From Porphyra umbilicalis (Eukaryota > Rhodophyta > Bangiophyceae > Bangiales > Bangiaceae): a DNA stretch of 64,000 nucleotides. Of this stretch, positions 10,201 through 18,284 are shown piece by piece. The notes under the pieces were generated by a model. It searched no databases. It was not told where the DNA came from and saw nothing but the letters and a program-made list of their open reading frames with translations. The translations under genes were made by a program, and so were the position numbers. How positions within the stretch are numbered: position 1 is the stretch's first letter; each line of letters starts with the position of its first letter. The stretch is taken from contig KV918800.1 in assembly GCA_002049455.2 (NCBI GenBank), positions 62,001 through 126,000 of the forward strand. The letters are read 5' to 3'.

Positions 10201-12575
10201 CGGACGACGGCACGCTGCGCGTGTGGGACGCAGACCGCGGGGAGTGCGTGGCGGTGCTGAATGGCCACTCGTGCTCGGTCTCGTGCGTGTGTGTGGTGGA
10301 GGTCGGTGGGGGTGGTGACGGCGTTGACTGTGGCTGCAAGGTGCAGCGAGTTGTGTCTGGGTCGGACGACCACACGCTGCGCGTGTGGGATGCTGACCGC
10401 GGGGAGTGCGTGGCGGTGCTGAAGGGCCATTCTGACAAGGTCATGTGCGTGTGTGTGGTGGAGGTCGGTGGGGGTGGCGACGGCGGTGGCAGTGGCGGCA
10501 AGGTGCAGCGTGTGGTGTCTGGGTCGGCCGACCACATGCTGCGCGTGTGGGACGCAGGCCGCGGGGAGTGCGTGGCGGTGCTTGAGGGCCACTCGCACTG
10601 GGTCAGGTGCGTGTGTGTGGTGGAGGTCGGTGGGGGTGGTGTCGGCGGTGGCGGGGGCGGCAAGGCGCAGCGTGTGGTGTCTGGGTCTCGGGACCGTACG
10701 CTGCGCGTGTGGGACGCAGGCCACGGGGAGTGCGTGGCGGTGCTGAAGGGCCACCGTGACACGGTCACGTGCGTGTGTGTAGTGGAGGTCGGTGTGGGTG
10801 GTGACGGCGGTGGCGGTGGCGGCAAGGTGCAGCGAGTGGTGTCTGGGTCGGCCGACCACACGCTGCGCGTGTGGGACGCAGGCCACGGGGAGTGCGTGGC
10901 GGTGATGAAGGGCCACTCGCACTGGGTCACATGCGTGTGCGTGGTGGAGGTCGATGTGGGTGGTGACGGCGGTGGCGGTGGCGGCATGGTGCAGCGAGTG
11001 GTGTCTGGGTCGGCCCACCACACGCTGCGCGTGTGGGACGCAGGCCACGGGGAGTGCGTCGCGGAGCTTAAGGGCCACTCTGACTTGGTTAGATGCGTGG
11101 GTGTGGTGGAGGTCAGTGGTGGTGGTGACGGCGGTGTCGGTGGCGGCAAGGTGCAGCGTGTTGTGTCTGGGTCGCGGGACCGCACGCTGCGCGTGTGGGA
11201 TGCTGACCGCGGGGAGTGCGTGGCGGTGCTGAAGGGCCACTCTGACAAGGTCATGTGCGTGTGTGTGGTGGAGGTCGGTGGGGGTGGCGACGGCGGTGGC
11301 AGTGGCGGCAAGGTGCAGCGTGTGGTGTCTGGGTCGGCCGACCACACGCTGCGCGTGTGGGACGCAGGCCGCGGGGAGTGCGTGGGAGAGAACCTCGGCA
11401 ACTCGGGCTGGGTCACGTGCGTGTGCGTGGTGGAGGTCGGTGGGGGTGGTGACGGCGGTGGCGGTGGCGGCAAGGTGCAGCGAGTGGTGTCTGGGTCGGA
11501 CGACCACACGCTGCGCGTGTGGGACGCTGACCGCGGGGAGTGCTTGGCGGTGCTGAAGGGCCACCGTGACACGGTCACGTGCGTGTGTGTGGCGGAGGTC
11601 GGTGGGGTTGGTGACGGCGGTGGCGGTGGCGGCAAGGTGCAGCGAGTGGTGTCTGGGTCGGCCGACCACACGCTGCGCGTGTGGGACGCAGGCCGCGGGG
11701 AGTGCGTGGGAGAGCATCTCGGCCACTCGGGCTGGGTCACGTGCGTGTGCGTGGTGGAGGTCGGTGGGGGTGGTGACATGCAGCGAGTGGTGTCTGGGTC
11801 GGCCGACCGTACGCTGCGCGTGTGGGACGCAGGCCGCGGGGAGTGCGTGGCGGTGATGAAGGGCCACTCTAGGTCGGTCACGTGCGTGTGTGTGGTGGAG
11901 GTCGGTGTGGGTGGTGACGGCGGTGGCGGTGGCGGCAAGGTGCAGCGTGTGGTGTCTGGGTCGGCCGACCACATGCTGCGCGTGTGGGACGCAGGCCACG
12001 GGGAGTGCGTGGCGGTGCTGAAGGGCCACCGTGACACGGTCACGTGCGTGTGTGTAGTGGAGGTCGGTGGGGGCGGCGACGGCGGTGGCGGTGGCGGCAA
12101 GGTGCAGCGAGTGGTGTCTGGGTCGGCCGACCACATGCTGCGCGTGTGGGATGCTGACCGCGGGGAGTGCGTGGCGGTGCTGAAGGGCCACTCTAGCCCG
12201 GTCACGTGCGTGTGTGTGGTGGAGGTCGGTGGGGGTGGTGACGGCGGTGGCGGTGGCGGTAAGGTGCAGCGAGTGGTGTCTGGGTCGGCCGACCACACGC
12301 TGCGCGTTTGGGAGGCGTCCGCGGACGGAACTTTCATGAAGGGCCCCGTTTGGTCGTTGCCTGCGCGCATCGAGGAGTTGTCGGTTCTTCCGGCGCGCGT
12401 TGGGTCATTGTTGTGTGTCTGTTCCCCCGTTGTTGTTCTTGTGGACACACTCGTCGGGGAATGTTCTCCGCTTGCTTTTCCGTTTGGTGTGCGTACCGCT
12501 CGCGCCTATGCTCCAGGTCGGGTGGTGTTTGGTGGTGCACAACGTGTCGACTTTGCTCACTTGCATCTTGTGTAG
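7233..12575 (+). CDS. NB-ARC/WD40 STAND NTPase (NLR-like protein)
   Basis: Uninterrupted 1780-codon frame, no intron. ATG 7233 is chosen as start; the upstream frame has no earlier ATG nearby. Order of parts: N-terminal region of about 220 residues with no recognised domain; a predicted helical region at about 220-460; NB-ARC from about 440, with Walker A GMGGVGKTT (469-477), Walker B VLVVVDDCW (550-558), sensor-like LLFTTRLERI, GLPLAL (about 646) and an MHD-like LHDLV (about 766); a helical linker; then 14 WD40 units from about residue 965 to 1690. NB-ARC proteins act as ATP-dependent switches in immunity and cell death in plants, animals and fungi. The WD array would be the ligand-sensing part (inference). 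It has no TIR, CC or kinase domain that I can name at the N-terminus. Its ligand and downstream partner cannot be read from the sequence. Confidence 0.9.
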   Translation: MLPRSTAPTGSVSASTVAPVGLRNYHLPGDDEETAWLDLLLPFAGRLRLPHTSSRKKKAVCQCFRGPVAKPKPAVDVWLQCGLHFCTVPDGDVAPVPGRPFPTAAGDGRVWDFLPLRRDAPDGTRFFDVRVKPAWGDGTGAAAAVRKGVRAESGWVVEVSSPQSPPAFDPVTFVAENKGDAAEWERQLVMRAAPLSVVWQRALGRPTVGGSSAAGPSTRPWVGGARALSDAVNKLVGTGAPAALTGIVTAVMCDEIFNAVTSAGSCAAFVGGALATVVRVCAAAVTMRDFAEDLRCEAQSLSDVLGSHLLPAVISLDDAGSANAAILRNKVAVVAACLDVLVGRLLHLSVSKSAGLREAAIAGGRIEALSPVKEVEACRAAVAALQTTTALDVGTHHMKLTTDAARVAHDEYIEDAQALVAVPTMTDRIVAEWGDAHAAQPWCRLLKMVMREPPQSAAAMSACVVGALGMGGVGKTTVCKLVAQQVAKDNAGRQRYDNVYWVQLSQEVIEAKVIQYMVALATVECQKKVTAPSIPVAVDRLQCALAGKAVLVVVDDCWHDGLVEHFRSAVQHPQCGRCCLLFTTRLERIARRVAAADRVMQINPMEPAAGKDMLLAYARGTGSSASQPGGEDEDLALPELLKAAAGLPLALAVLGSLVRAEGWVKAAKLLRFALAQGACPESIQYPTLWACFGASSRELDAKGDLYVCLLNALCVVEKQELLPLSALSALWGTSDEDTDVHARHLADLALVTVRPATDGGDGLVLGLHDLVIDWVRGYRVSPPEQRQPYHQALLERYGSRLTGESPPLPSTGRSVGCRPWWLLSADGYIGQTLCRHLRAAGPALWRELVALLCDMRWIEVRVGHSGDTAVAYRADCRVSGVALLERVATILEGALGAAARLRIPAMQLMAFEVIARLQGASLAGGTERDVVEWLVQSARQYRRRPSITLLASSRLSLHQEVSILYGHPCEVTCSCVVRQSTGRNLVVSGSDDGTLRVWDADRGECVAVLNGHSCSVSCVCVVEVGGGGDGVDCGCKVQRVVSGSDDHTLRVWDADRGECVAVLKGHSDKVMCVCVVEVGGGGDGGGSGGKVQRVVSGSADHMLRVWDAGRGECVAVLEGHSHWVRCVCVVEVGGGGVGGGGGGKAQRVVSGSRDRTLRVWDAGHGECVAVLKGHRDTVTCVCVVEVGVGGDGGGGGGKVQRVVSGSADHTLRVWDAGHGECVAVMKGHSHWVTCVCVVEVDVGGDGGGGGGMVQRVVSGSAHHTLRVWDAGHGECVAELKGHSDLVRCVGVVEVSGGGDGGVGGGKVQRVVSGSRDRTLRVWDADRGECVAVLKGHSDKVMCVCVVEVGGGGDGGGSGGKVQRVVSGSADHTLRVWDAGRGECVGENLGNSGWVTCVCVVEVGGGGDGGGGGGKVQRVVSGSDDHTLRVWDADRGECLAVLKGHRDTVTCVCVAEVGGVGDGGGGGGKVQRVVSGSADHTLRVWDAGRGECVGEHLGHSGWVTCVCVVEVGGGGDMQRVVSGSADRTLRVWDAGRGECVAVMKGHSRSVTCVCVVEVGVGGDGGGGGGKVQRVVSGSADHMLRVWDAGHGECVAVLKGHRDTVTCVCVVEVGGGGDGGGGGGKVQRVVSGSADHMLRVWDADRGECVAVLKGHSSPVTCVCVVEVGGGGDGGGGGGKVQRVVSGSADHTLRVWEASADGTFMKGPVWSLPARIEELSVLPARVGSLLCVCSPVVVLVDTLVGECSPLAFPFGVRTARAYAPGRVVFGGAQRVDFAHLHLV
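10191..12300 (+). repeat. 162-bp tandem repeats encoding near-identical WD40 units
   Basis: Thirteen tandem units of 54 codons, followed by a partial fourteenth, begin at SGS..TLRVWDA. Unit 10 (about 11649-11789) is 21 bp shorter because seven residues of its glycine-rich loop are missing. Differences between units fall mainly at a few places: the residues after SGS, the pair after RVWDA, the residue before GH, and the two residues after GHS/GHR (CS, DK, HW, DT, DL, GW, RS, SP). Each unit carries an unusual Gly-rich loop (GGGGDGGGGGGK) that makes it 54 rather than about 40 residues. Fourteen blades would fit two seven-bladed propellers. Confidence 0.95.
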
Positions 12576-13895
12576 ACGTCTGCACGGTGCGCGCCGGCCT
12601 GCACCCCCGCCTTTGTACGCGGCTCGGCGGCAAGGCGGCAGCCCTGGGGAGCGGGGCAGCGGCGGCGGTGGCCTTGCCGGTGATGCACGCGGGCCTCGGG
12701 CGGGCAGGCGGCGGTGGGCGCGGAGAGGTGCGTGGCACGCGACGCGGGTGGCGGCGGGACTGCGATCGAGCGGGCGGGTGCACGACACGGGGCGCGCGGC
12801 TGACGCGCCGCCTGCACGCTGGTGGCCGGCAACGCGCAGGCGACCAGACGCGCAGGGTGCCCCGCTGCTTGCTGCCATGCGGCCGCGTGGGCCCCGCCTA
12901 GGGCGCCCGTCACGACGCCTCGACGGGCCTTTTCCCCCGCCCTCCCCCGCCCGCCTCTGGCCGCTCGCGTTGCGTCACCCCCCCCCCCGCCTTGACGCTG
13001 CAGTGAGCGACGGATTGCGCACCGCGGCTGCCCGCTGGCGGGTGGTCTCCCCGAGCATGCCCACGCCCCGTGCCGCGCGCACTGCCGCCCTGCGGCCGCA
13101 GCGACGCGCCCGTCGGAGCAGACGGGCGGGGTTTGGCGGCGGCGGCAGCGGCCCGTGCCGTGGCGTCGGCCACGTCGGCCTCCACCTCTGCCGCCGCGGC
13201 CTCTGCCGCGACCGCCGCCACCTCGGCCGCCGGCCGCCGCGGCTGCCGCCTCCGTCGCCGCCGCCGCCTCTGCCGCCGTCGCCCTATCCGCCGCCTCTAT
13301 CACCGTCGCCTCTGTCGCAACCGCCGCCTTTAACTACCCCTCCGCTGCCGCCTGCCGCCCCCCCCTCTGCCGCCGCCGCCCCCTCCGCCGCCGCCGCCGC
13401 CGCCGCCACCGCCGTCGCCACCGCCGCCGCCGCCACCGCCTCTGCCACCTCCGCCTCCACCTCCGCCACTGCCCGCTGCGTCTGCCACTGCCGTCGCCGT
13501 TGTCGGTTTTGCCACTGCATTTGCCGCCGCCGCCTCTGCCGCGGCCTCTGGCCACCACCGCCTCTGCCGCGGTTTCTACAACCGCCGCCTCTGCCGCAGC
13601 GGCGCCCTCTACCGCGCCCGCTGCCGCCCGTACGACTGCTGCCGCTTCCGCCGCCGCCGCCCACACGGCGAGTGGCAGGCAGCGGGACGCAAGCGCACGC
13701 AGGCGGGGGTCCGCCGCCGCCAACGCGACCACGGCTGGCCGCTCCCCGCTGGCGGCGTGGACGGCCCCGACTCGGGTGTGGGACGTGGACGCCCCGTCTG
13801 GCGGCGGCCGCCAGAGCAGGAGTGGCCGGGGCGGTGCCAGCGCGCCGGTGGGTGCGTGGGGTGGGTGCCGCTCGACGCGTTTTGTGCTCTCTCCC
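12576..13895. other. Low-complexity GC-rich intergenic sequence
   Basis: Dominated by CCG/CCT-type trinucleotide tracts (especially 13180-13680). Long Pro/Arg/Ala open frames occur on both strands, but they arise from stop-poor composition and show no domain. No gene is supported. Confidence 0.5.
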
Positions 13896-14032
13896 CTGTC
13901 CGTTTTTTTTTTTTTTCTTCTTGTTACTCGTCTGTTGTCTTCAATGTCGGTTTGATTTCTTTTTTCTCGCTTGCTGTCTGTTCTCTTGCGTGTTTCCCCC
14001 GCTTTCATTGTTTCCTTCCTTCCTCACATACC
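13896..14032 (+). other. Pyrimidine-rich tract ending in an acceptor-like CAG
   Basis: A T15 run (about 13903-13917) is followed by CTTCTTG, CTCGCTTGC and CTTCCTTCCTCACATACCAG, ending at 14032. On the plus strand this has the shape of a long polypyrimidine tract plus 3' splice site. No convincing exon follows, so it may equally be a promoter-type CT tract. Confidence 0.3.
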
Positions 14033-15614
14033 AGCTGCTGTCTGTGCACCTCGCGAGCGGCAGGCAGCGCGGCAGCTGCCGCGCACAGCCCCCGCACGGG
14101 GCCACCCTCAGCGGCGGCCGGCGGCCGCCGCTGGGGAAGGGCCCCCGCCGCCCGCGGCCCCCGCAGCGTCCCCATCGCGCGACGCCGCCGCCGCGCGCCG
14201 GTGCCGCCCCGACGCGCCGACCGCGGCGCCCTGGGCGCTGTGCTCGCAGCGGTCGCCGGGGTGGCAGGGTGCCGCCACCCCCCCCCCCCCCCCCCCCCAC
14301 CGCCGCTGGGGCGTGCCCAAGGCCGCCGCGCGCGCGGCGCAGCGGCACCACGGGCGCCCGCCACCCGGCGCGTCCGCCACGACCGGCAGGAGGCTAGGGC
14401 GCACGCGCGTCTCGGCGCCGACGTCGACGGCGACCGCGGCGGCCTGCGCGGACGTGCCCGTGGGGGGTCCCCCCGCGATGGCCACAGGCAGGACACGCGG
14501 ACGGGGTGGGGCGACCCCCCCCCGCCCAAACGGCCGAGGCGACGCCAGTGTCCGACCGGCAGCCGCCCCCACGCGGCCGCCCCGCCGCCACGCGGCGCCT
14601 CCATCGCCGGCGGCGGCTCCGCGCGCACCTCTGCGACGCGCGTCCTCCCCTGCTGCAGACGGTACAGCCCCCCCCCCCCTTCCAGCGGGCACGCCCACGC
14701 AACGCGCGCCGCGCCAGCCGGCCGACCGCCGAGGGGGCGCGACACGGGGCGCGACAAGCGGGGCGTCTGGGACACGGCGGTGCACGCCGCCGCGGCCCAC
14801 CGACCCTCAGCGCACAGCCAAAAAAAAAAAAAATTTGGCATAGGGCGCTACACGCGTCGGCGGTGGCGGCGCGTGGCGCGCCGGCACGGCCCGCCCCAAC
14901 GGCGGCGTGGCCGCGCCGCCGCGCGCGTCGCGGCCCGCGCCGCGGGCCGCTGCGCACCCGACGCCAGCAGCGGCACCGCCGCGCACACCGCGGGGCCACA
15001 CGCGGGGGGGACGGGGGGCGGACGCTCCGCACCCCCCCCCCCCACCCCTCCTCGCCGCCCGCCAGCCGCCGCCCACCGCCACGGCGCCGGCGGCACGGGC
15101 GACGGCGGCGGGCCGCCGCGGCCGCGGCGCCGCCGCGGGCCGCCGGCCCCTGGTGGGCGGCGCCCGCCGCCGCCGCCGGGCGCGACCAGCGGCGGCGGCG
15201 GCCCCCGCCCGCCCGGCGCAGGGGCGGCGACGGCCGCCGCCGCTGCGGCGGGCGGCGTCGCCGCCTCGCGGCGCCGCCGCTGCAGCGGCGGCACGCCCAC
15301 CCGCCGCACGCCCCCGCCGGCGGGCCGTCCCGACCGGCGCCCCGCCCCCGCGTGCGGCGTCCGCCGCCATGGCGGGGGCGCGGCGGCAGCGACGCTGCAC
15401 GCCCCGCTCGTCGCCCGCCGCTCCGAGCGACGCCGCCGCCGGGGTCGTCCGCACCGGCGGGGGGGCGGGCGCGCCGGGCGCGCCGACGGGCGGCGCAATG
15501 GCGCCGGCCGGCCGACCGGCGTCGGCGGGGCACGCGGGCAGGCGCCGGACGGGCGCGCCGGCGGCGGGGCGGGCGCGCACGAGCCAGCGTCGCCACAGGG
15601 CAATGCCCCCGGGC
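14033..15614. other. Extreme GC low-complexity sequence; no gene supported
   Basis: Tracts of C12-18 and GCC/GGC repeats give very long stop-free frames on both strands, but none shows a recognisable motif. An A13 run at about 14820-14832 is the only AT-rich landmark. Confidence 0.4.
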
Positions 15615-15680
15615 GTGGCGCGGGGGGGTGTGGCCTGCCGGCTGCCGCCGCAGCCGGCAGGCCACACCCCCCCGCGCCAC
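15615..15680. repeat. Perfect 31-bp hairpin with a 4-nt loop
   Basis: 15615-15645 is exactly complementary to 15650-15680 with loop CGCC. It begins six bases beyond the stop codon (15686-15688) of the minus-strand gene upstream, so it would lie at the start of that gene's 3' UTR, where such a stable stem could affect 3' end formation or stability (inference). Confidence 0.85.
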
Positions 15681-15685
15681 CCCCC

Positions 15686-15824
15686 TCACCGCGTGTCGTC
15701 CACGGCCAGCCGCCAGCCGGCGCGGAGCTCGTTGGCGCTCAGCCACGCGTACAGTCGGGCGACGCCGGTGGGCGCTTCAAGCACGAACTCCCGCACCTCG
15801 GGGAGGAGGGGCGGCGGTGGCTCC

Positions 15825-15862
<38 letters not shown>

Positions 15863-17475
15863 CGACGCGGCGCCCGACGGCGACGAGGCCTGCCGGCCGC
15901 CGCCGTCCTCCCGACGCGGCGGGGCGTCGAAAGACTCGTCCCCCAACCCCCCACCGTCGACAGTGGGGGTCGCGGCGCCCCCCCCCCCCCCCCCCCCCAC
16001 CCGTCCCCCTCGCCGACGGCGGGCGCGTCGTCGGCCCCCCCCCCCCCCCCCCCCCCACCCGCGCCAAAGTCCCCCGACAAGCCCACGAGGGCGGCGAGGC
16101 GCGCCCGCGCCGCCGCCACGTCGACGCCGCGCCGCAGCTCCACGGGCGCGCCCGAGACGCGAGCGCGTCTTTGGCGGCGCCCCCGAGGCGCGCGCCGCCG
16201 ACGGCGGCGGCAACAGCAGCGGCGCGGGCGGCGGCGACGGGCACCGCGTCGACCACGTCGGCGGCGGCGCAGAGGTCACAGCGGGTGGCGTGGGGGGAGG
16301 AAAGGTGGGGTGGGGGGCGGGGGGGGGGGGAGCCCCCGCCCCCGTCGCTGCCGCTGCCGCTGCCGCCGCCGCCGCCCCCACCGACGGCGCCCGCGGGGGC
16401 GGGGGCCGGCCCGGCCGACGGCATGGAGCGCGAGGGCGGGGCGGTGGACACGCGGGCGCCGCCGCCGCCGCCCGCGCCCGCCGCCAGCGGCGCTGACAGC
16501 GATGGGGCAGTGAGCGGGCGCGCGGGCACCCCCCCCCCCCCGCGGGCCCCCCCCCCCCGCCCACGGGAGGGGCGCCTTCGCTTCCACGTCGCGCTCGACG
16601 CGCGTCGCCCCCCCCCGCCGCGCGGCCGTCACCGCGTCGGCCACCGCCGGGGGCACGTCCCCCCGCCCCCCCCCCCCCCCGCCCACGCCACCGACGTGGC
16701 GGCGGCAGCGCCGGCCGCCCCCGCGTACACCGCCGCACGCTGCCGCAGCAGCGAGGGCGGGCGCGTCGAGCCGAGCGCGCCGAGCGCCGCCGCCGCCGCG
16801 CGGGGGGCGGGGTCAAACGGGGGCGCCTGCGCGGCGGCGGGCAGCGGCTCGGCGGCCGCCCACAGGCGCTGCCACAGGTTGTCGGGCACAGCCATGCGGG
16901 CCGATCGGGTGACCGTGCGGCCGTCGGGGGTTGGGGGGAGGGGCGACGGCGCGCCGCCGTCGCCGCAGCTGCCGCCACCGCCGCCGCCGACGCCACCGCC
17001 GCCGCCGCCGCCGCCGCCCGCCCCATTGGCAACGACGGCGGGGCGGGGCCCGTCCCCCGCCCCCGCCTCGGGCGCCCCCGCCGCAGCGCCGGCAGCGCTG
17101 CCGGCGCCCCCCCCGACCACCCCCACCCCCGGCGCCGAGACGGCCACGTCGGGCGGGGAGAGCCAGCGCAAAAAAGTCGCCGAGCACCGCCGCCGGCGCG
17201 TTGGCCGCCGTGAACGCGGCTACATCCGCCGCCAATGACGCGCACCGCACCGCCACGCGCGCCGACGGTGACAGCGAAGGGCGGTGAGCGCGTCTTGCGC
17301 CGCCTGCGCGTCGGCGGGCGTTTGGAGGGGCGCCTCGGGCAGCGCGGACGCCGACAACCACCCCTCCCGGCCAGCCGCCGTGGCCGCGGCGGCCCCGTCG
17401 GGCGGGGGGGTCTCGGGCGTCTCGGCGGCGGCGCCGCAGACGGCGGCGCCGCCGGCCGCTGACGGCGGCGGCGGC

Positions 17476-17514
<39 letters not shown>

Positions 17515-17600
17515 TGCGGCGGCACGTAGAGTAGGCGCAGGCCCCCGACGCGCCGCCGCCGCCCGCGCGCCCCGTCGGCGGGAAAGAGGCCGCTCAGCGC
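15686..17600 (-). CDS. Unidentified minus-strand gene, helical and low-complexity, frame breaks at C/G runs
   Basis: Segments on the minus strand read like protein although they occupy different frames, each switch falling at a C or G run. From the 5' side: VGGLRLLYVPPQ followed by a proline run (about 17545-17460); ASLAADVAAFTAANAPAAVL and GDFFALALPAR (about 17240-17165); MAVPDNLWQRLWAAAEPLPA (about 16895-16840); and a C-terminus VREFVLEAPTGVARLYAWLS plus ANELRAGWRLAVDDTR next to the stop at 15686-15688. I do not recognise the family. The start is not defined. Confidence 0.33.
17463..17513. repeat. (GGC)n trinucleotide repeat
   Basis: About 17 consecutive GGC units, read as polyproline (CCG/GCC) on the minus strand in the gene covering it. 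Similar tracts occur at 15827-15860, 37304-37345 and 38220-38256. Confidence 0.85.
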
Positions 17601-18284
17601 AGTACGTGGCCCTCCGTCATCGCGGACGCTCGGAGCGCTGTCGGAGGGCTGCGATTGGTCCGCAAGTGAGCCCCCCCTCGTGATCCGGGGCAAATCCGCG
17701 CCGGAGACGGTTTTGGGCGGGGGGGGGGATCGCGACCGAATATGTGATTCCGTTCCCCCCCCAGGCCACCTGGGGTCGCCCGTGGCGCCAAAAAGCGGGT
17801 GCGAACACCGGCACCCACGGGTGGCAGAGCAGGCGGCGGAGCCGCCCACACGCATCGTCCTGTCGGCCGATCGTGCCCACGCGCGCGCCCCCACGCGGAT
17901 GCCGCCCGGACCGTAACCCCAACAGTCGCTACGTTGGCGGCGGTCGGTCTCCTCGGTCGTCGACGGCGCACGTGCGGCCCCAACGACGGGGCCATGGCGA
18001 CGTGCAGCGTTCGGGGCGCTTTCCCACCACCCTGCCCCCCCCCCCCACCCCCCGTGTTACCCACCCACTCGCGTCGCGACCGTCCTTTTTTCCGCATTTG
18101 GGCCCGCCATGGCGCGCGCCGTGGCAGGCAACGCGCGCGATGTGCCGACGGCCCGTCGGCGCGTCGGGCGGCGAGCCGAAGAGGGCGGGCGTGTGTCTCG
18201 TGCGCGTGGGGGGACGGGGTGGAGACACGTTAGCGTTGTCGCCATCGTCGGGGCATCGTGGTCGGGCGCGGTTGCCACCCAGAC
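17601..18284. other. No gene seen; upstream of the Crypton-like element ORF
   Basis: GC-rich with C9-C12 runs. Only overlapping short frames. It may contain the 5' end and promoter of the element whose coding region begins at 18285. Confidence 0.35.

Noticed and set aside
10191-12300. Regular direct repeats resembling an array of spaced repeats (CRISPR-like)
   Set aside because: Units are contiguous 162-bp coding repeats of WD40 blades without unique spacers; the genome is eukaryotic.
10106-12448. Very long antisense open frames (over 700 codons in two frames) across the WD40 array, rich in THSPRPASHTRS and PPPPPPSPP repeats
   Set aside because: They are shadows of the repeated WD40 codons on the other strand; periodicity follows the 54-codon unit and no independent start or domain is visible.
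12400-17245. Giant Pro/Arg/Ala open frames of 500-900 codons on both strands
   Set aside because: They result from stop-poor GCC/CCG composition; several overlap each other in three frames and none contains a recognisable motif apart from the minus-strand segments described.
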